Of a stretch of 64,000 nt of DNA, positions 52,677-64,000 are shown in pieces (the stretch's first letter is position 1; every line of letters begins with the position of its first letter). Under the pieces are notes generated by a model, which saw only the letters and a program-made list of their open reading frames with translations, was not told the origin of the DNA and made no database searches. Source of the stretch: JBQTIY01 sp052387675 (lineage in GTDB: Bacteria > Planctomycetota > B15-G4); NCBI GenBank assembly GCA_052387675.1, contig JBQTIY010000011.1, positions 240,921-304,920 on the forward strand, read 5' to 3'. The position numbers and the translations under genes are program-made.

Positions 52677-53303
52677 CTACGAGCCCGCTGCATCAGCCAA
52701 CTCCTTACCAGTGGCCCACAGCGCCATGTCCACCATGCGCGGCGTCCAATCACGTCCGGAATCTCGTGAGAGCGTTAATGCCGTGGCTCTGCAGAAAGCG
52801 GTGAACTTCGGATAGCAGTCGTCCCTCGGCTGAGGGCGGCCGTGATCGTCGCGAGGAAGCGCTGTGATCCAAGGTGCCGGGTAGTGATGCTCCAGCGCAA
52901 TGACAGCGAACACATCAATCACTGGGAACAGTGAGGGCCGCGCGGCGGCTAGCACTGCTGAGACTCCCGCGACGCCGATTCCGTGAACGAGTCCGGTGAG
53001 GCAATCCAACGCTGCGGAGGGATCATCAAGATCTGCAAACGCTGCGGTCGCCTCTCGGATGCGAACTGCTGACACCGACTCGAGCCCGTCGAGTGCCCGC
53101 TTGCACCGCCGCTTGTCGGTGTACTTCCACTCGACGATGAATCTAATGTCCTCCCGCTCGAAATGTGGCGGCTGATTATCGCCGTAGAACTCAGCCAAGA
53201 CCGGGTACTGTCGCTCCCGAGCAATAACGTCCGCCGGGCGGCGCTCGATCTCCGCCCAGTACGCATCAAGTGCGCGCGCCCAGCCCTTTGAAGTCAAACT
53301 CAC
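52677..53303 (-). CDS. HhH-GPD/Ogg-like fold protein
   Basis: 208 residues from a GTG at 53303 with a strong AGGAGG 5 nt upstream. CLTGLVHGIGVAGVSAVLAAARPSLFPVIDVFAV resembles the helix-hairpin-helix (GIG at 108-110) and the catalytic Asp (D130) region of base-excision glycosylases; surrounding helices fit the Ogg-like fold. No Cys-rich Fe-S tail. Glycosylase-fold proteins occur in defence loci where they may remove modified bases. First gene of the minus-strand island block. Moderately sure of the fold, not of activity. Confidence 0.6.
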   Translation of the reverse strand: MSLTSKGWARALDAYWAEIERRPADVIARERQYPVLAEFYGDNQPPHFEREDIRFIVEWKYTDKRRCKRALDGLESVSAVRIREATAAFADLDDPSAALDCLTGLVHGIGVAGVSAVLAAARPSLFPVIDVFAVIALEHHYPAPWITALPRDDHGRPQPRDDCYPKFTAFCRATALTLSRDSGRDWTPRMVDMALWATGKELADAAGS

Positions 53304-53691
53304 GACAACCTCCTGCTCGGCATAACTATGAGTCTGCAGATCTGCATCGGTATCACGAACGCAGTGTGCTCGCTATTTAGTAAGGCGGAACAAACCGAAG
53401 CTGATCGGTTTCTGGTCGGTTGATGCAGTGGAGATGAATCCTCACGCTCCCCGATAAGGCAATGTGAAACGCAGATCGGCCTTTGCGGCAACAACGCAGT
53501 GGCGGCGAGTCGCTCTTGAGTGGCTTGCATGCCCTTCCTCCGGCCGAAGCGGCGCATCCTACCGGAACACTCCGCGCGCGTCTGTCGCGCCGAAGTCGAC
53601 AGCGGGAGCAGGGCAGACGCGATCGTCATCGCCTCACATGCCGCTACCACAGCAGCGGCGACCTGCTGCCGCGCGCCCCGTCCGCTAGCAG
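53304..53691. other. Intergenic between island and tRNA-Arg
   Basis: No integrase or other gene recognised; open frames on the plus strand are short and without protein character. Confidence 0.5.
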
Positions 53692-53768
53692 TGGTACACC
53701 CGGCAGGAGTCGAACCTGCGACCTCTTACTCCGGAGGCAAGCGCTCTATCCAGCTGAGCTACGGGTGC
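53692..53768 (-). tRNA. tRNA-Arg(CCG)
   Basis: Full cloverleaf on the minus strand: acceptor GCACCCG with CGGGTGT (one G-U), D-arm GCTC/GAGC, anticodon stem CTTGC/GTAAG with loop CTCCGGA (anticodon CCG), T-arm GCAGG-TTCGACT-CCTGC, discriminator A and encoded CCA at 53692-53694. Its 3' 30 nt are repeated at 43040-43069, so it is the likely integration site of the island. Confidence 0.93.
53693..53722 (-). repeat. att-like repeat in tRNA-Arg (right boundary of island)
   Basis: Thirty nucleotides of T-arm and acceptor strand matching 43040-43069 at 29 positions, in direct orientation. Confidence 0.7.
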
Positions 53769-53873
53769 AGCGGGAGGTGCCTTGGAAGCGCCCCCTTGAG
53801 CCGCACGATGATCCGCGCGGGCGCTCGCGCGTCAAGCCGGGGCTGAATCCGGCCGGCCGGCCCGAAGCCGCCG

Positions 53874-54224
53874 CTAAGCCGGCTCTGAGTCGGCCGGCAA
53901 ACCAATGAGCAGGCGCAGGAAGGCCGGCACATCGGGAGCCGCAACCCCCGTGACCAGGCGCCGCGTCTCGCCGAGCACCACGTTGGGCCCCGTGGCGCAG
54001 TGATCGAGGCAGCCCGTTTCGCAGATGCGCAGCGTGCGACGGGCCGATGAGGCCGCGACGACCTCACGCAGTCGCACACAGACCGCCGGGCTGCCGCGCT
54101 CGCTGCACGAGGGGCCGTGGCAGACGAAGACGAAGTTTTCAACGGCAACAATCTCTACAGGCGGCAACTTCGAGCTCGGCGGACGCGTGGAGTCCCGCGC
54201 CGTCCCACCCGATGCGCCCGTCAT
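53874..54224 (-). CDS. Thioredoxin-like 2Fe-2S ferredoxin domain protein
   Basis: 116 residues from ATG 54224. FVFVCHGPSCSERGS (C35, C40) and LRICETGCLDHCATGPNVVL (C68, C72, C76) give the Cys pattern of thioredoxin-fold (2Fe-2S) ferredoxins, ending in a short helix. Such proteins carry electrons or serve in NADH-linked redox complexes. One Cys more than the minimal four is present. Convergent to nothing; the tRNA-Arg lies downstream on the same strand. Confidence 0.85.
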   Translation of the reverse strand: MTGASGGTARDSTRPPSSKLPPVEIVAVENFVFVCHGPSCSERGSPAVCVRLREVVAASSARRTLRICETGCLDHCATGPNVVLGETRRLVTGVAAPDVPAFLRLLIGLPADSEPA

Positions 54225-54261
54225 GCGCGCGGCCCGCCGGGGAAGGCGTGTCTGCCGCGGT

Positions 54262-56682
54262 TCATGCCTTGGCGCCTCGGCCGGCCAACAGCGCCGCGCC
54301 GTAGGCCGCACCCGCCAGCAGATAGACCATCGAAAAGCCCGAGGCCATGGCCAGCAGGATACCGATCACCGAGGCGATCACCGAGGCCCCTCCGTTCACG
54401 CCGCAGGCCCAGGGCACCAGCGGCGCCCCGCCGCGCGAGAGCAGCGCCAGGCCGGAGGGAAAGGGCATGCCCATGAGGTAGGCGGGCGGCGCCAGCACCA
54501 CCACCGAAAGCACGATGCGCAGCACCAGCGGCAGGCGCAGCGCCAGATCGAAGAAACTGGGCAAAGCCAGGCCCAGGACCGCGGTCAGCACCAGCACGCC
54601 CAGCAGCGAGCGCACCAGGGTGCGGCGCGGGTCGGTGCTCTTGCCCGCCGCGGCGGCGCCCAGGCCGGAGAAGAGCAGGAAGGTGATGAGCACCACCGTG
54701 ATGGCGTAGCCCGGATTGCCCAGGAAGAGCACGAAGCGCTGCATGGCCACGACTTCCAGCAGCACATAGCCGGCGCCCAGCCCAAAGAAGTAGAGGATCC
54801 AGCGGCCGGCGCCGGGCACGCGCAGGCCCTCGCGGCGGAAGAGCAGCAGCGGCACGAGCACCAGCAGCGCCACGAGCAGGCTCGACTCCACGAGCACGGT
54901 CGTGAGCATGATCAGCCCGATCGGCTCGCCCCCCACGATGCCGGTGTACTCCGAGGCCGTGCCGCCGGGCGCCGTCTGCGGCGTGGTGCGGCCGAGCCAG
55001 CGGTTGATGGCCGCGTCCCACTTGTCGTAGCGGAAGAAGAAGGGCGTGTCGTCGGTGACTGGCGCGAGGTTGTAGACGTAGCTCTCGCGGAACTCGCCGT
55101 CCGTGCCCGCGCGCACGGCGGTGAAATAGTCCGCCGTGGGGCCGCTGACCGTGGCGCCCGGCGCGTACATGATGTGTACGCGCTCGAGGCGCTCGGCGTA
55201 CTTGCGATACAGCTCCACTTCGTCGGGGCGGAAGGCGCGCTTGCCGATGAGCAGCGCGCCAAAGTCCATGCCCACGAGCTGGCCGTCCACCTCGATGCGA
55301 TTGCCGTCGAAGCCCAGCATGATGACGTGGTCGGCGGGCTGTGCGGCCCCATCGCGCCGCAGCGCATCCACCGCGATGGCCGCCAGGCGCAGCGTCTCGC
55401 GCGGCGGCGTGAAGCGGAAGCGCAGCACCGAGATGACGCCGTCCGGCGTGAGGTGGTCCAGGAAGTCGTCGTAGGCTTCGGCGGTGTAGAGGTAGCTCTC
55501 GCTCATCACGTAGCTGCCCGAGGCCAGGGCGGCGTACGTGTCGGTGCCGGTCATCTGAATGATGTCGTACTGCTCGGGGCTGCGGCGCAGCCAGGAGCGC
55601 CCCTCGTCCACCAGCACGCGCACGCCGGGCAGGAAGTAGCGGTCGCCGGAGAGCGCGCGGTACTCGTTGAGCATCAGCCCGGCCGTGGTGGGGTTGATCT
55701 CGACGCCGGTGAAGTCCGCGGTGGCGCCCTCGGGCATCCACGCGCGGCGCGTCTGCGACTGCACGATGTCGATGCCGCCGCCCACGCCGATGGCCAGCAC
55801 CTTGGGCGCGCGGTCGCGGAAGAGCAGGTAGGCCAGGCCTTCCTTGTCGAAGGGGTTGGCCGTGGTGTGCGCGGCGCCCGGCACCAGCACCGTGGAGGCA
55901 TCGCCATCCTGGTAGATCACGCGGCCGATGCTGGGCGAGGCGGCCTGCGCGGGATCCTTGGGGCCGATGACATCGAGCCGGCAGAGGGGATCCCACTTGG
56001 TGAGTTCGATGTGCTGGCTGGGATCGCGCGCCAAGTGCTGCGCCATGGCCTTGCTCGTGGCGAGCGGCACACGAAAGAGAGCCGTCGGCGCCCAGAAGCT
56101 GAGCGCAAGGCAGGCCAGTCCGGCGACGGCGGCGAGTTTGGACAGCGCGCGCCCGCGGCAGAAGCTTGCCGCGCCGAGCAGCGTGATGGCGACGGCCAGC
56201 AGCACCGTGCCCTCGCCGCCGAGCGTGCGCAGCGCCGGCACATAGAGCACGCAGCCCATGGCCGAACCGATCATGTTCACGGCGTAGGCGCGGCCAACTT
56301 CGCCGCGCGCCTCGGCCAGGGCCAGGGCCACCGCCATGCCGGCAAAGATCATGGGGATCAGCAGCAGCGCGTAGTCGAAGGCCGCGGTGGCGATGCCGCG
56401 GCTGGTGTGGCTGGCCTCGGGCACGGCGCGCGTGAGCAGCACGTAGGCCAAGAGTTCCGACAGGCCGAAGAGCAGGCCCAGCCAGCCGAGCGTGCGGCGC
56501 ACATCGCCGCGCGTCCAGGCCGGGCGGCAGGCCAGGAGCGCGCCGCCGGTGGCGAAACCCAGCATCGTGAAGGTGACCACGAGATAGGTCAGGTGGTGCC
56601 AGAGCATCACCGAGAAGATGCGCGTCTGCACGAGCTGCAGGAGCAGCACCGCCGCCGAGACCAGGAAGAGACCAAGCTTCAT
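54262..56682 (-). CDS. Membrane-fused spermidine synthase-like protein
   Basis: 806 residues. N-terminal membrane block (about 1-215, six or seven segments, starting LFLVSAAVLLLQLVQTRIFSV), a central Rossmann methyltransferase-like domain (VLAIGVGGGIDIVQSQ, FTGVEINPTT, YDIIQMTGTDTYAALASG) and a C-terminal membrane block (about 590-800). This is the fused MFS-like/spermine-synthase-like architecture widespread in high-GC bacteria. The catalytic D-x-x-D of true aminopropyltransferases is not evident, and some members are thought to act on other substrates. 10 nt downstream of leuS on the same strand. Confidence 0.82.
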   Translation of the reverse strand: MKLGLFLVSAAVLLLQLVQTRIFSVMLWHHLTYLVVTFTMLGFATGGALLACRPAWTRGDVRRTLGWLGLLFGLSELLAYVLLTRAVPEASHTSRGIATAAFDYALLLIPMIFAGMAVALALAEARGEVGRAYAVNMIGSAMGCVLYVPALRTLGGEGTVLLAVAITLLGAASFCRGRALSKLAAVAGLACLALSFWAPTALFRVPLATSKAMAQHLARDPSQHIELTKWDPLCRLDVIGPKDPAQAASPSIGRVIYQDGDASTVLVPGAAHTTANPFDKEGLAYLLFRDRAPKVLAIGVGGGIDIVQSQTRRAWMPEGATADFTGVEINPTTAGLMLNEYRALSGDRYFLPGVRVLVDEGRSWLRRSPEQYDIIQMTGTDTYAALASGSYVMSESYLYTAEAYDDFLDHLTPDGVISVLRFRFTPPRETLRLAAIAVDALRRDGAAQPADHVIMLGFDGNRIEVDGQLVGMDFGALLIGKRAFRPDEVELYRKYAERLERVHIMYAPGATVSGPTADYFTAVRAGTDGEFRESYVYNLAPVTDDTPFFFRYDKWDAAINRWLGRTTPQTAPGGTASEYTGIVGGEPIGLIMLTTVLVESSLLVALLVLVPLLLFRREGLRVPGAGRWILYFFGLGAGYVLLEVVAMQRFVLFLGNPGYAITVVLITFLLFSGLGAAAAGKSTDPRRTLVRSLLGVLVLTAVLGLALPSFFDLALRLPLVLRIVLSVVVLAPPAYLMGMPFPSGLALLSRGGAPLVPWACGVNGGASVIASVIGILLAMASGFSMVYLLAGAAYGAALLAGRGAKA

Positions 56683-56692
56683 GCGCCGGACC

Positions 56693-59164
<2,472 letters not shown>

Positions 59165-59370
59165 CTGTGGGCTGGTCACCGGTCTCACGTTGCTGTCGAG
59201 GAACTCGCGGGGCGCAGAATACCGAACCCGCTGCTCCGCTCCCATGCTTGGTCCCATGCCCACTCCCACGCCCGGTCCGATGCCCGCGGCGCGAGCTTTC
59301 GGCGCCTGCCTTTCGGCAAAGCCTCTTGCGTTCCGGCCCACCGCGCCCTTAGTGTCTCCGCGCTCGGCGT

Positions 59371-59446
59371 GGGCGGTTAGCTCAGTTGGTAGAGCGCCTG
59401 GATGGCATCCAGGAGGTCAGGGGTTCGACCCCCCTACCGTCCACCA
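59371..59446 (+). tRNA. tRNA-Ala(GGC)
   Basis: 76 nt: acceptor GGGCGGT with ACCGTCC, D-arm GCTC/GAGC, anticodon stem CCTGG/CCAGG with loop ATGGCAT (anticodon GGC), T-arm closing on GGTTCGACC, discriminator A and encoded CCA. Confidence 0.95.
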
Positions 59447-59503
59447 CAGCGTCTGCGCCCAAGGACGCGCCTCGCTGCCGCAGCAAGCTCCGGGCGCAGC
59501 GAA

Positions 59504-61114
59504 CTAGAGGCGCCGCAAGAGCGTGATCGTCGGGCGGACGGCCACGACGCGCTCGATGAACTCGCCGCTCGGCTCGCCCAGCACGGCGATGACCTCGTAG
59601 AGGCCCCCGAGGCGATCGCCCGGCCGACTCAGCTGCGCCAGCGGCGTGGGCTGACCCGACGGCGCGACGTTGTGGAAGCTCAGCCAGAGCAAGTGCTCGG
59701 GGCGTTCGTCGCGCGGGGCGGATTGCCAGGCGAGCAGGGCCGGCGGGGCCTCGGCGAGTCCGCGCACATCGAGCTGCCAGCGGCCGGGGTCCAGCGGCGG
59801 GCCGTGCTCGCGCTCCTCGGAGAAGAGCGTGAGACGCTCACCATCCGGAACATGCTCGTCGAGCAGAGCGGGCACGAGGCTGCGCGCATCGGGAGCGGCC
59901 GAGCGCAGCCGCCAGAGCCCCAGCGCGCCTTCACGTGAGGCCAAGAAGCCCAGCAGCAGCACCGCGGCGACAAGCAGCGGCGGTCGGCGCAGGCTGGCCA
60001 GCACGAGCGCGCAACCGAGAGTGAGCATCGCGATGGGCAGCAAGAGAAAGCGCAGATAGGCGAAACCCACGGGCGCGACGAAACAGGCGATGGGCACCAC
60101 CGCCGCGAGCAACACGAGACTGCCCAGCGCTCGATTGCGCTGCTGGAGCCAGAGGATTCCGCCCGCGCCCAGGAGCAGCACCAAAGTGCCGAGCGATCCG
60201 CGCAGCAGCCAGCCCACGTGTCCGGTCAGTTGCAGCCAGTCGCGAAAGCTTCCCGGATCGATGCGGCCCACGCCCTCCACGCCGCCGCTGGTGAGGTATT
60301 GCACGTGGCGCCACCAGACGGCCGGGCCTGTGAACGCACCCGAGAGCAGCGCATAGGCCAAGCAGCCAACGAGAACCGACTGCAGCATGCGCCACCAGCC
60401 CTGTCTGAGCGCGGCCAGCAGCACGACGGGACCCAGCACGAAATACGGATCTTTGATGGCGACGGCCGCGGCGAGGGCCACCGCCGCCAGCAAGTCGCGG
60501 CTACGCGCTGCCGCCAGCACCGCCAGCAGACTGGCCGCCAGGGCCAGAGCATCCACGTTGGTGGTGCCGCCGTAGTGCAGAGCCCCATCGGTCACGGCGA
60601 AGCCCAGCGCGGCCAGCGCTCCCGAGACGAGGACACTGGACCCGGTCCGTCCGAGAGTTTGCGCAGCCAGCGCGCCGAGCAGCGCGAGCGCCGCCACGGC
60701 CACGGCCATGGCCACGCGCGAGAGCCAGCGCTGCGCCGACAACGCACGCGCCAGGCCGTCGCGATGCTGCCACAGCAACTCGCGCCGCTCGGCTGGTGAT
60801 CGGTCGGCGATGCCGGCCATCGCCACTGAAAGCTGCGGGGCGGCCGTGTTCGCCGCGAGCCCCATCAGGAAAGAACCCAGCGGCGGGTACTTGTCCAGAA
60901 ACCCCGCACCTGGTGCATAGGTCTCAGACAGCGCCTGCAGTGCGCGTGCAGGATGCACACCATCCACTTCAGGCATGACCGGGCGTAGATCGGGTGTGCG
61001 GTCTAGGGCCAGTTGCAGAAGCAGAGCAATGAGCCCGCAACCGAGCGCGACCGCCACGGCTCCTCGAGACAGCTTCGGAGACTGGCCAGGGCTCGTGCTC
61101 AGCACGCCGCGCAT
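59504..61114 (-). CDS. GT39-like membrane glycosyltransferase
   Basis: 536 residues from ATG 61114; an in-frame TTG at 61141 is less likely. First membrane segment then an external loop with MPEVDGVHPARAL and GFLDKYPPLGSFLMGL, the K-x-P-P-L element of GT39-type loop 1. Around nine further hydrophobic segments to residue 405 and a soluble C-terminal domain of about 130 residues. Third or fourth such protein in the window. Divergent from the pseudopilin operon. Confidence 0.72.
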   Translation of the reverse strand: MRGVLSTSPGQSPKLSRGAVAVALGCGLIALLLQLALDRTPDLRPVMPEVDGVHPARALQALSETYAPGAGFLDKYPPLGSFLMGLAANTAAPQLSVAMAGIADRSPAERRELLWQHRDGLARALSAQRWLSRVAMAVAVAALALLGALAAQTLGRTGSSVLVSGALAALGFAVTDGALHYGGTTNVDALALAASLLAVLAAARSRDLLAAVALAAAVAIKDPYFVLGPVVLLAALRQGWWRMLQSVLVGCLAYALLSGAFTGPAVWWRHVQYLTSGGVEGVGRIDPGSFRDWLQLTGHVGWLLRGSLGTLVLLLGAGGILWLQQRNRALGSLVLLAAVVPIACFVAPVGFAYLRFLLLPIAMLTLGCALVLASLRRPPLLVAAVLLLGFLASREGALGLWRLRSAAPDARSLVPALLDEHVPDGERLTLFSEEREHGPPLDPGRWQLDVRGLAEAPPALLAWQSAPRDERPEHLLWLSFHNVAPSGQPTPLAQLSRPGDRLGGLYEVIAVLGEPSGEFIERVVAVRPTITLLRRL

Positions 61115-61262
61115 CGTGGCAGTACAAGCAGTCTTCCTCAAGAGACCCTCTGGCCTCCGTCGAAAGAGGACCTACGACGCGGCCCTCCTCTCTCCGCGCC
61201 GCCCTCAGCAAACCCGGAGCCCCGCGTTCGCAGGCTTGCCCCTGCGGACCGAGGTAGCGCGC

Positions 61263-62557
<1,295 letters not shown>

Positions 62558-62561
<4 letters not shown>

Positions 62562-63037
62562 AGTCCTCCGGCATGACTCTTCTCGAGGTGCTCATCGGCA
62601 CCTTCATCGTGTCCGTCGTGCTCGTCTCGGCGGGCTGGGCGCTGTCCAGCACCACCTCGTCGAAGCAGATCCACGCAGAGGAGCCGCTGAATGCCGCGCT
62701 CCTGGCGCGCGAGATCTACGAGCTGGCCATGACGCTGCCGACAGCCCCCAGCGGCCTGCCGGTGGCCGATGCCCCGGGCGAGGCCCTGGCCCTCGACACC
62801 CTGGACGGAGCCAGTTTCCAGCCGCCGATCGACAGCCGGCAGGCGGCGATGGCGAGCCTGGGGACCTGGAAACAGCGGGTCCAGATCCAAGTCTTTGACC
62901 TCGCGGATCCTGAGGTTGCAGCGCTTGACGGCTACGCACAGATCGCGGGCGGCGCCGGCCAGATCTACCGGCTGGTGGTCACGATCGAGCAGCGCAAGAT
63001 CGACCTGGGCACTTGGTGGTGGTGGGTGAATCCATGA
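62558..63037 (+). CDS. Pseudopilin (GspI/GspJ-like)
   Basis: 159 residues from the GTG at 62558, which overlaps the previous stop (GTGA). Leader VKSSG, then MTLLEVLIGTFIVSVVLVSAGW with Glu at +5. The head includes LLAREIYELAMTLPTAP and QIYRLVVTIEQRKIDL. Size and start fit a minor pseudopilin of a type II secretion or pilus-like machine. ATGA overlap with the next gene. Confidence 0.8.
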
Positions 63038-63987
63038 AGCAGTCCAGCTCCCAACGCGGCTATGTCGTCCTGGCGGTGCTGCTCCTGACGGCGCTCATCG
63101 CAGCCACGACCGCGGCCTATGCCAGCCATACGGCCTCCGCCTTTCGTCGCTCGAGCGCCTCGCTCTGGGTGCATGGCTCGCGCGAATCCGCCCAATCGGC
63201 GCTGGCCTATGCGCGTCAGCTCTTGGCCACGGGCGTCACCTCGCAAAGCGGCACCGTGAATGCCGGCGAACAACCGGTGGAGCTCACGCTGCAGGATGCC
63301 GGCAATGGCAACTGCTCCGTTGAACTCAATGCCACCGAGGCCGGTCGCGGCTACCGGCTACAGGCACAGATCCAGCGCACGCCGAGCGCGACCGGACTGC
63401 TGCCCACGGTGCGCGCCGAGGCCAAGGCGGCTGTCGCCGCCGATGCCGGCATGCTCAAGCTCATCGGCACGGTGACGTTGCAAGACACCACCGTGAACGG
63501 CACGCTGCAACTGGCCCGCGGCAGCGTCGTGACGCTGCGCAACGTCGTCGTCAACGGAGCCATCGTCAGCGAGCCGGCACTCAATGGCCCGCCGTACAAG
63601 GACTACGAGGCCACGCGGCTCGTCGTGCGCGGCGGCCTGCGTGTGCAAGCCGGCGCCGTGCTGCCCGGCTGTGGCATCGTCATGCCGGACGGAACCCTGA
63701 CCCTGGAGTCCGGCAGCCGGGTCGAGGTGAACGGTGTCGTCGCCAGCAAGAGCCTGACCGCCACGGGAGCCTCCGGATTTCTGCACAGCTTTGTCATCAC
63801 GGGCACCCCGGTCACCTTGCCGGCCGGCATCGACCGGCCCGGCTGGGGCCGCAGCCCGCCGGCCTGGCCGGTGGACCTCACGCCCGGCAGCTACGACTTG
63901 GGGCTCTTGGCCTTTCCTGAGGCCGCGCCGACCGCAGCGGAAGTGAAGACCCTGACGGCCTGGAAATTTCCCGCCAAGCCCCGCTGA
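63034..63987 (+). CDS. PilX/GspK-like pilus-assembly protein
   Basis: 317 residues from ATG 63034 (ATGA overlap). Basic N-terminus followed by GYVVLAVLLLTALIAATTAAYASHTASAFRRSS, the single-helix start of PilX/GspK-type proteins without a typical Gly-Phe cleavage site. SRESAQSALAYARQLLA continues the helix. The C-terminal two thirds are beta-helix-like (GTVTLQDTTVNGTLQLARGSVVTLRNVVVNGAIV), unusual for GspK, and may be a bactofilin-like or polymer-forming surface. Last gene of the operon in the window; 13 nt of uninformative sequence follow. Confidence 0.72.
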   Translation: MKQSSSQRGYVVLAVLLLTALIAATTAAYASHTASAFRRSSASLWVHGSRESAQSALAYARQLLATGVTSQSGTVNAGEQPVELTLQDAGNGNCSVELNATEAGRGYRLQAQIQRTPSATGLLPTVRAEAKAAVAADAGMLKLIGTVTLQDTTVNGTLQLARGSVVTLRNVVVNGAIVSEPALNGPPYKDYEATRLVVRGGLRVQAGAVLPGCGIVMPDGTLTLESGSRVEVNGVVASKSLTATGASGFLHSFVITGTPVTLPAGIDRPGWGRSPPAWPVDLTPGSYDLGLLAFPEAAPTAAEVKTLTAWKFPAKPR

Positions 63988-64000
63988 AGTGCTCTCAAGT

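Noticed and set aside
53520..53846. Plus-strand ORF with HPAGVEPATSYSGG
   Set aside because: This peptide is the well-known spurious translation of a tRNA T-arm; the same happens at 42150-43235.

Overview
High-GC bacterial DNA (about 70 % G+C by eye) with an embedded lower-GC block. Secreted alkaline-phosphatase/sulfatase-fold lipoproteins, several large GT39-type membrane glycosyltransferases, single pseudopilin genes, a right-handed beta-helix surface protein and many signal-peptide hypotheticals suggest Planctomycetota or a close relative. That placement is inference from gene style; no rRNA is present. Several genes carry a TANNNT hexamer 6-8 nt before ATG, so leaderless mRNAs are likely beside Shine-Dalgarno-led ones.

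Layout. 1-8.8 kb: envelope glycosylation block (DPM1-like GT2 genes, GT87-like, GT9, GT39-like) with two sulfatase-fold proteins, the second a pseudoenzyme. 8.87-9.84 kb: a thioredoxin-like lipid-free exported protein whose first active-site Cys codon is an in-frame TGA (W-U-G-P-C), a strong selenoprotein candidate. 10-30 kb: housekeeping and exported genes (CoA-binding protein, YceI, zinc MDR dehydrogenase, KamA-type radical SAM protein, BaiN-type flavoprotein, an amidohydrolase pair of which one lost its metal ligands, kinase-fold protein, NYN/LOTUS protein, BON protein, pseudopilin, MBL hydrolase, SDR, thioesterase, GNAT). 28.3-30.4 kb: five tandem BamE/SmpA-like lipoproteins, each overlapping the next by 4 nt. 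30.4-42.3 kb: queuosine-precursor transporter, aldo/keto reductase, asparagine-synthase-like protein, two more sulfatase-fold lipoproteins, GT39, frataxin, toroid-fold secreted protein.

43.0-53.8 kb: apparent genomic island bounded by an intact tRNA-Arg(CCG) and a 30-nt direct copy of its 3' end. Its left part holds a frameshifted beta-helix gene and a chimeric pseudogene made from neighbouring genes. Its right part (45.3-53.3 kb) is lower in GC, entirely on the minus strand, and encodes GIY-YIG, DGQHR, GHKL ATPase, winged-helix, HEPN and HhH-glycosylase-like proteins plus small unknowns. This combination matches no defence system I can name and is the best candidate for an undescribed system. 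No integrase was found.

53.9-64 kb: core genome resumes with a 2Fe-2S ferredoxin-like protein, a membrane-fused spermidine-synthase-like protein, LeuS, tRNA-Ala(GGC), another GT39-like protein and a three-gene pseudopilin operon.
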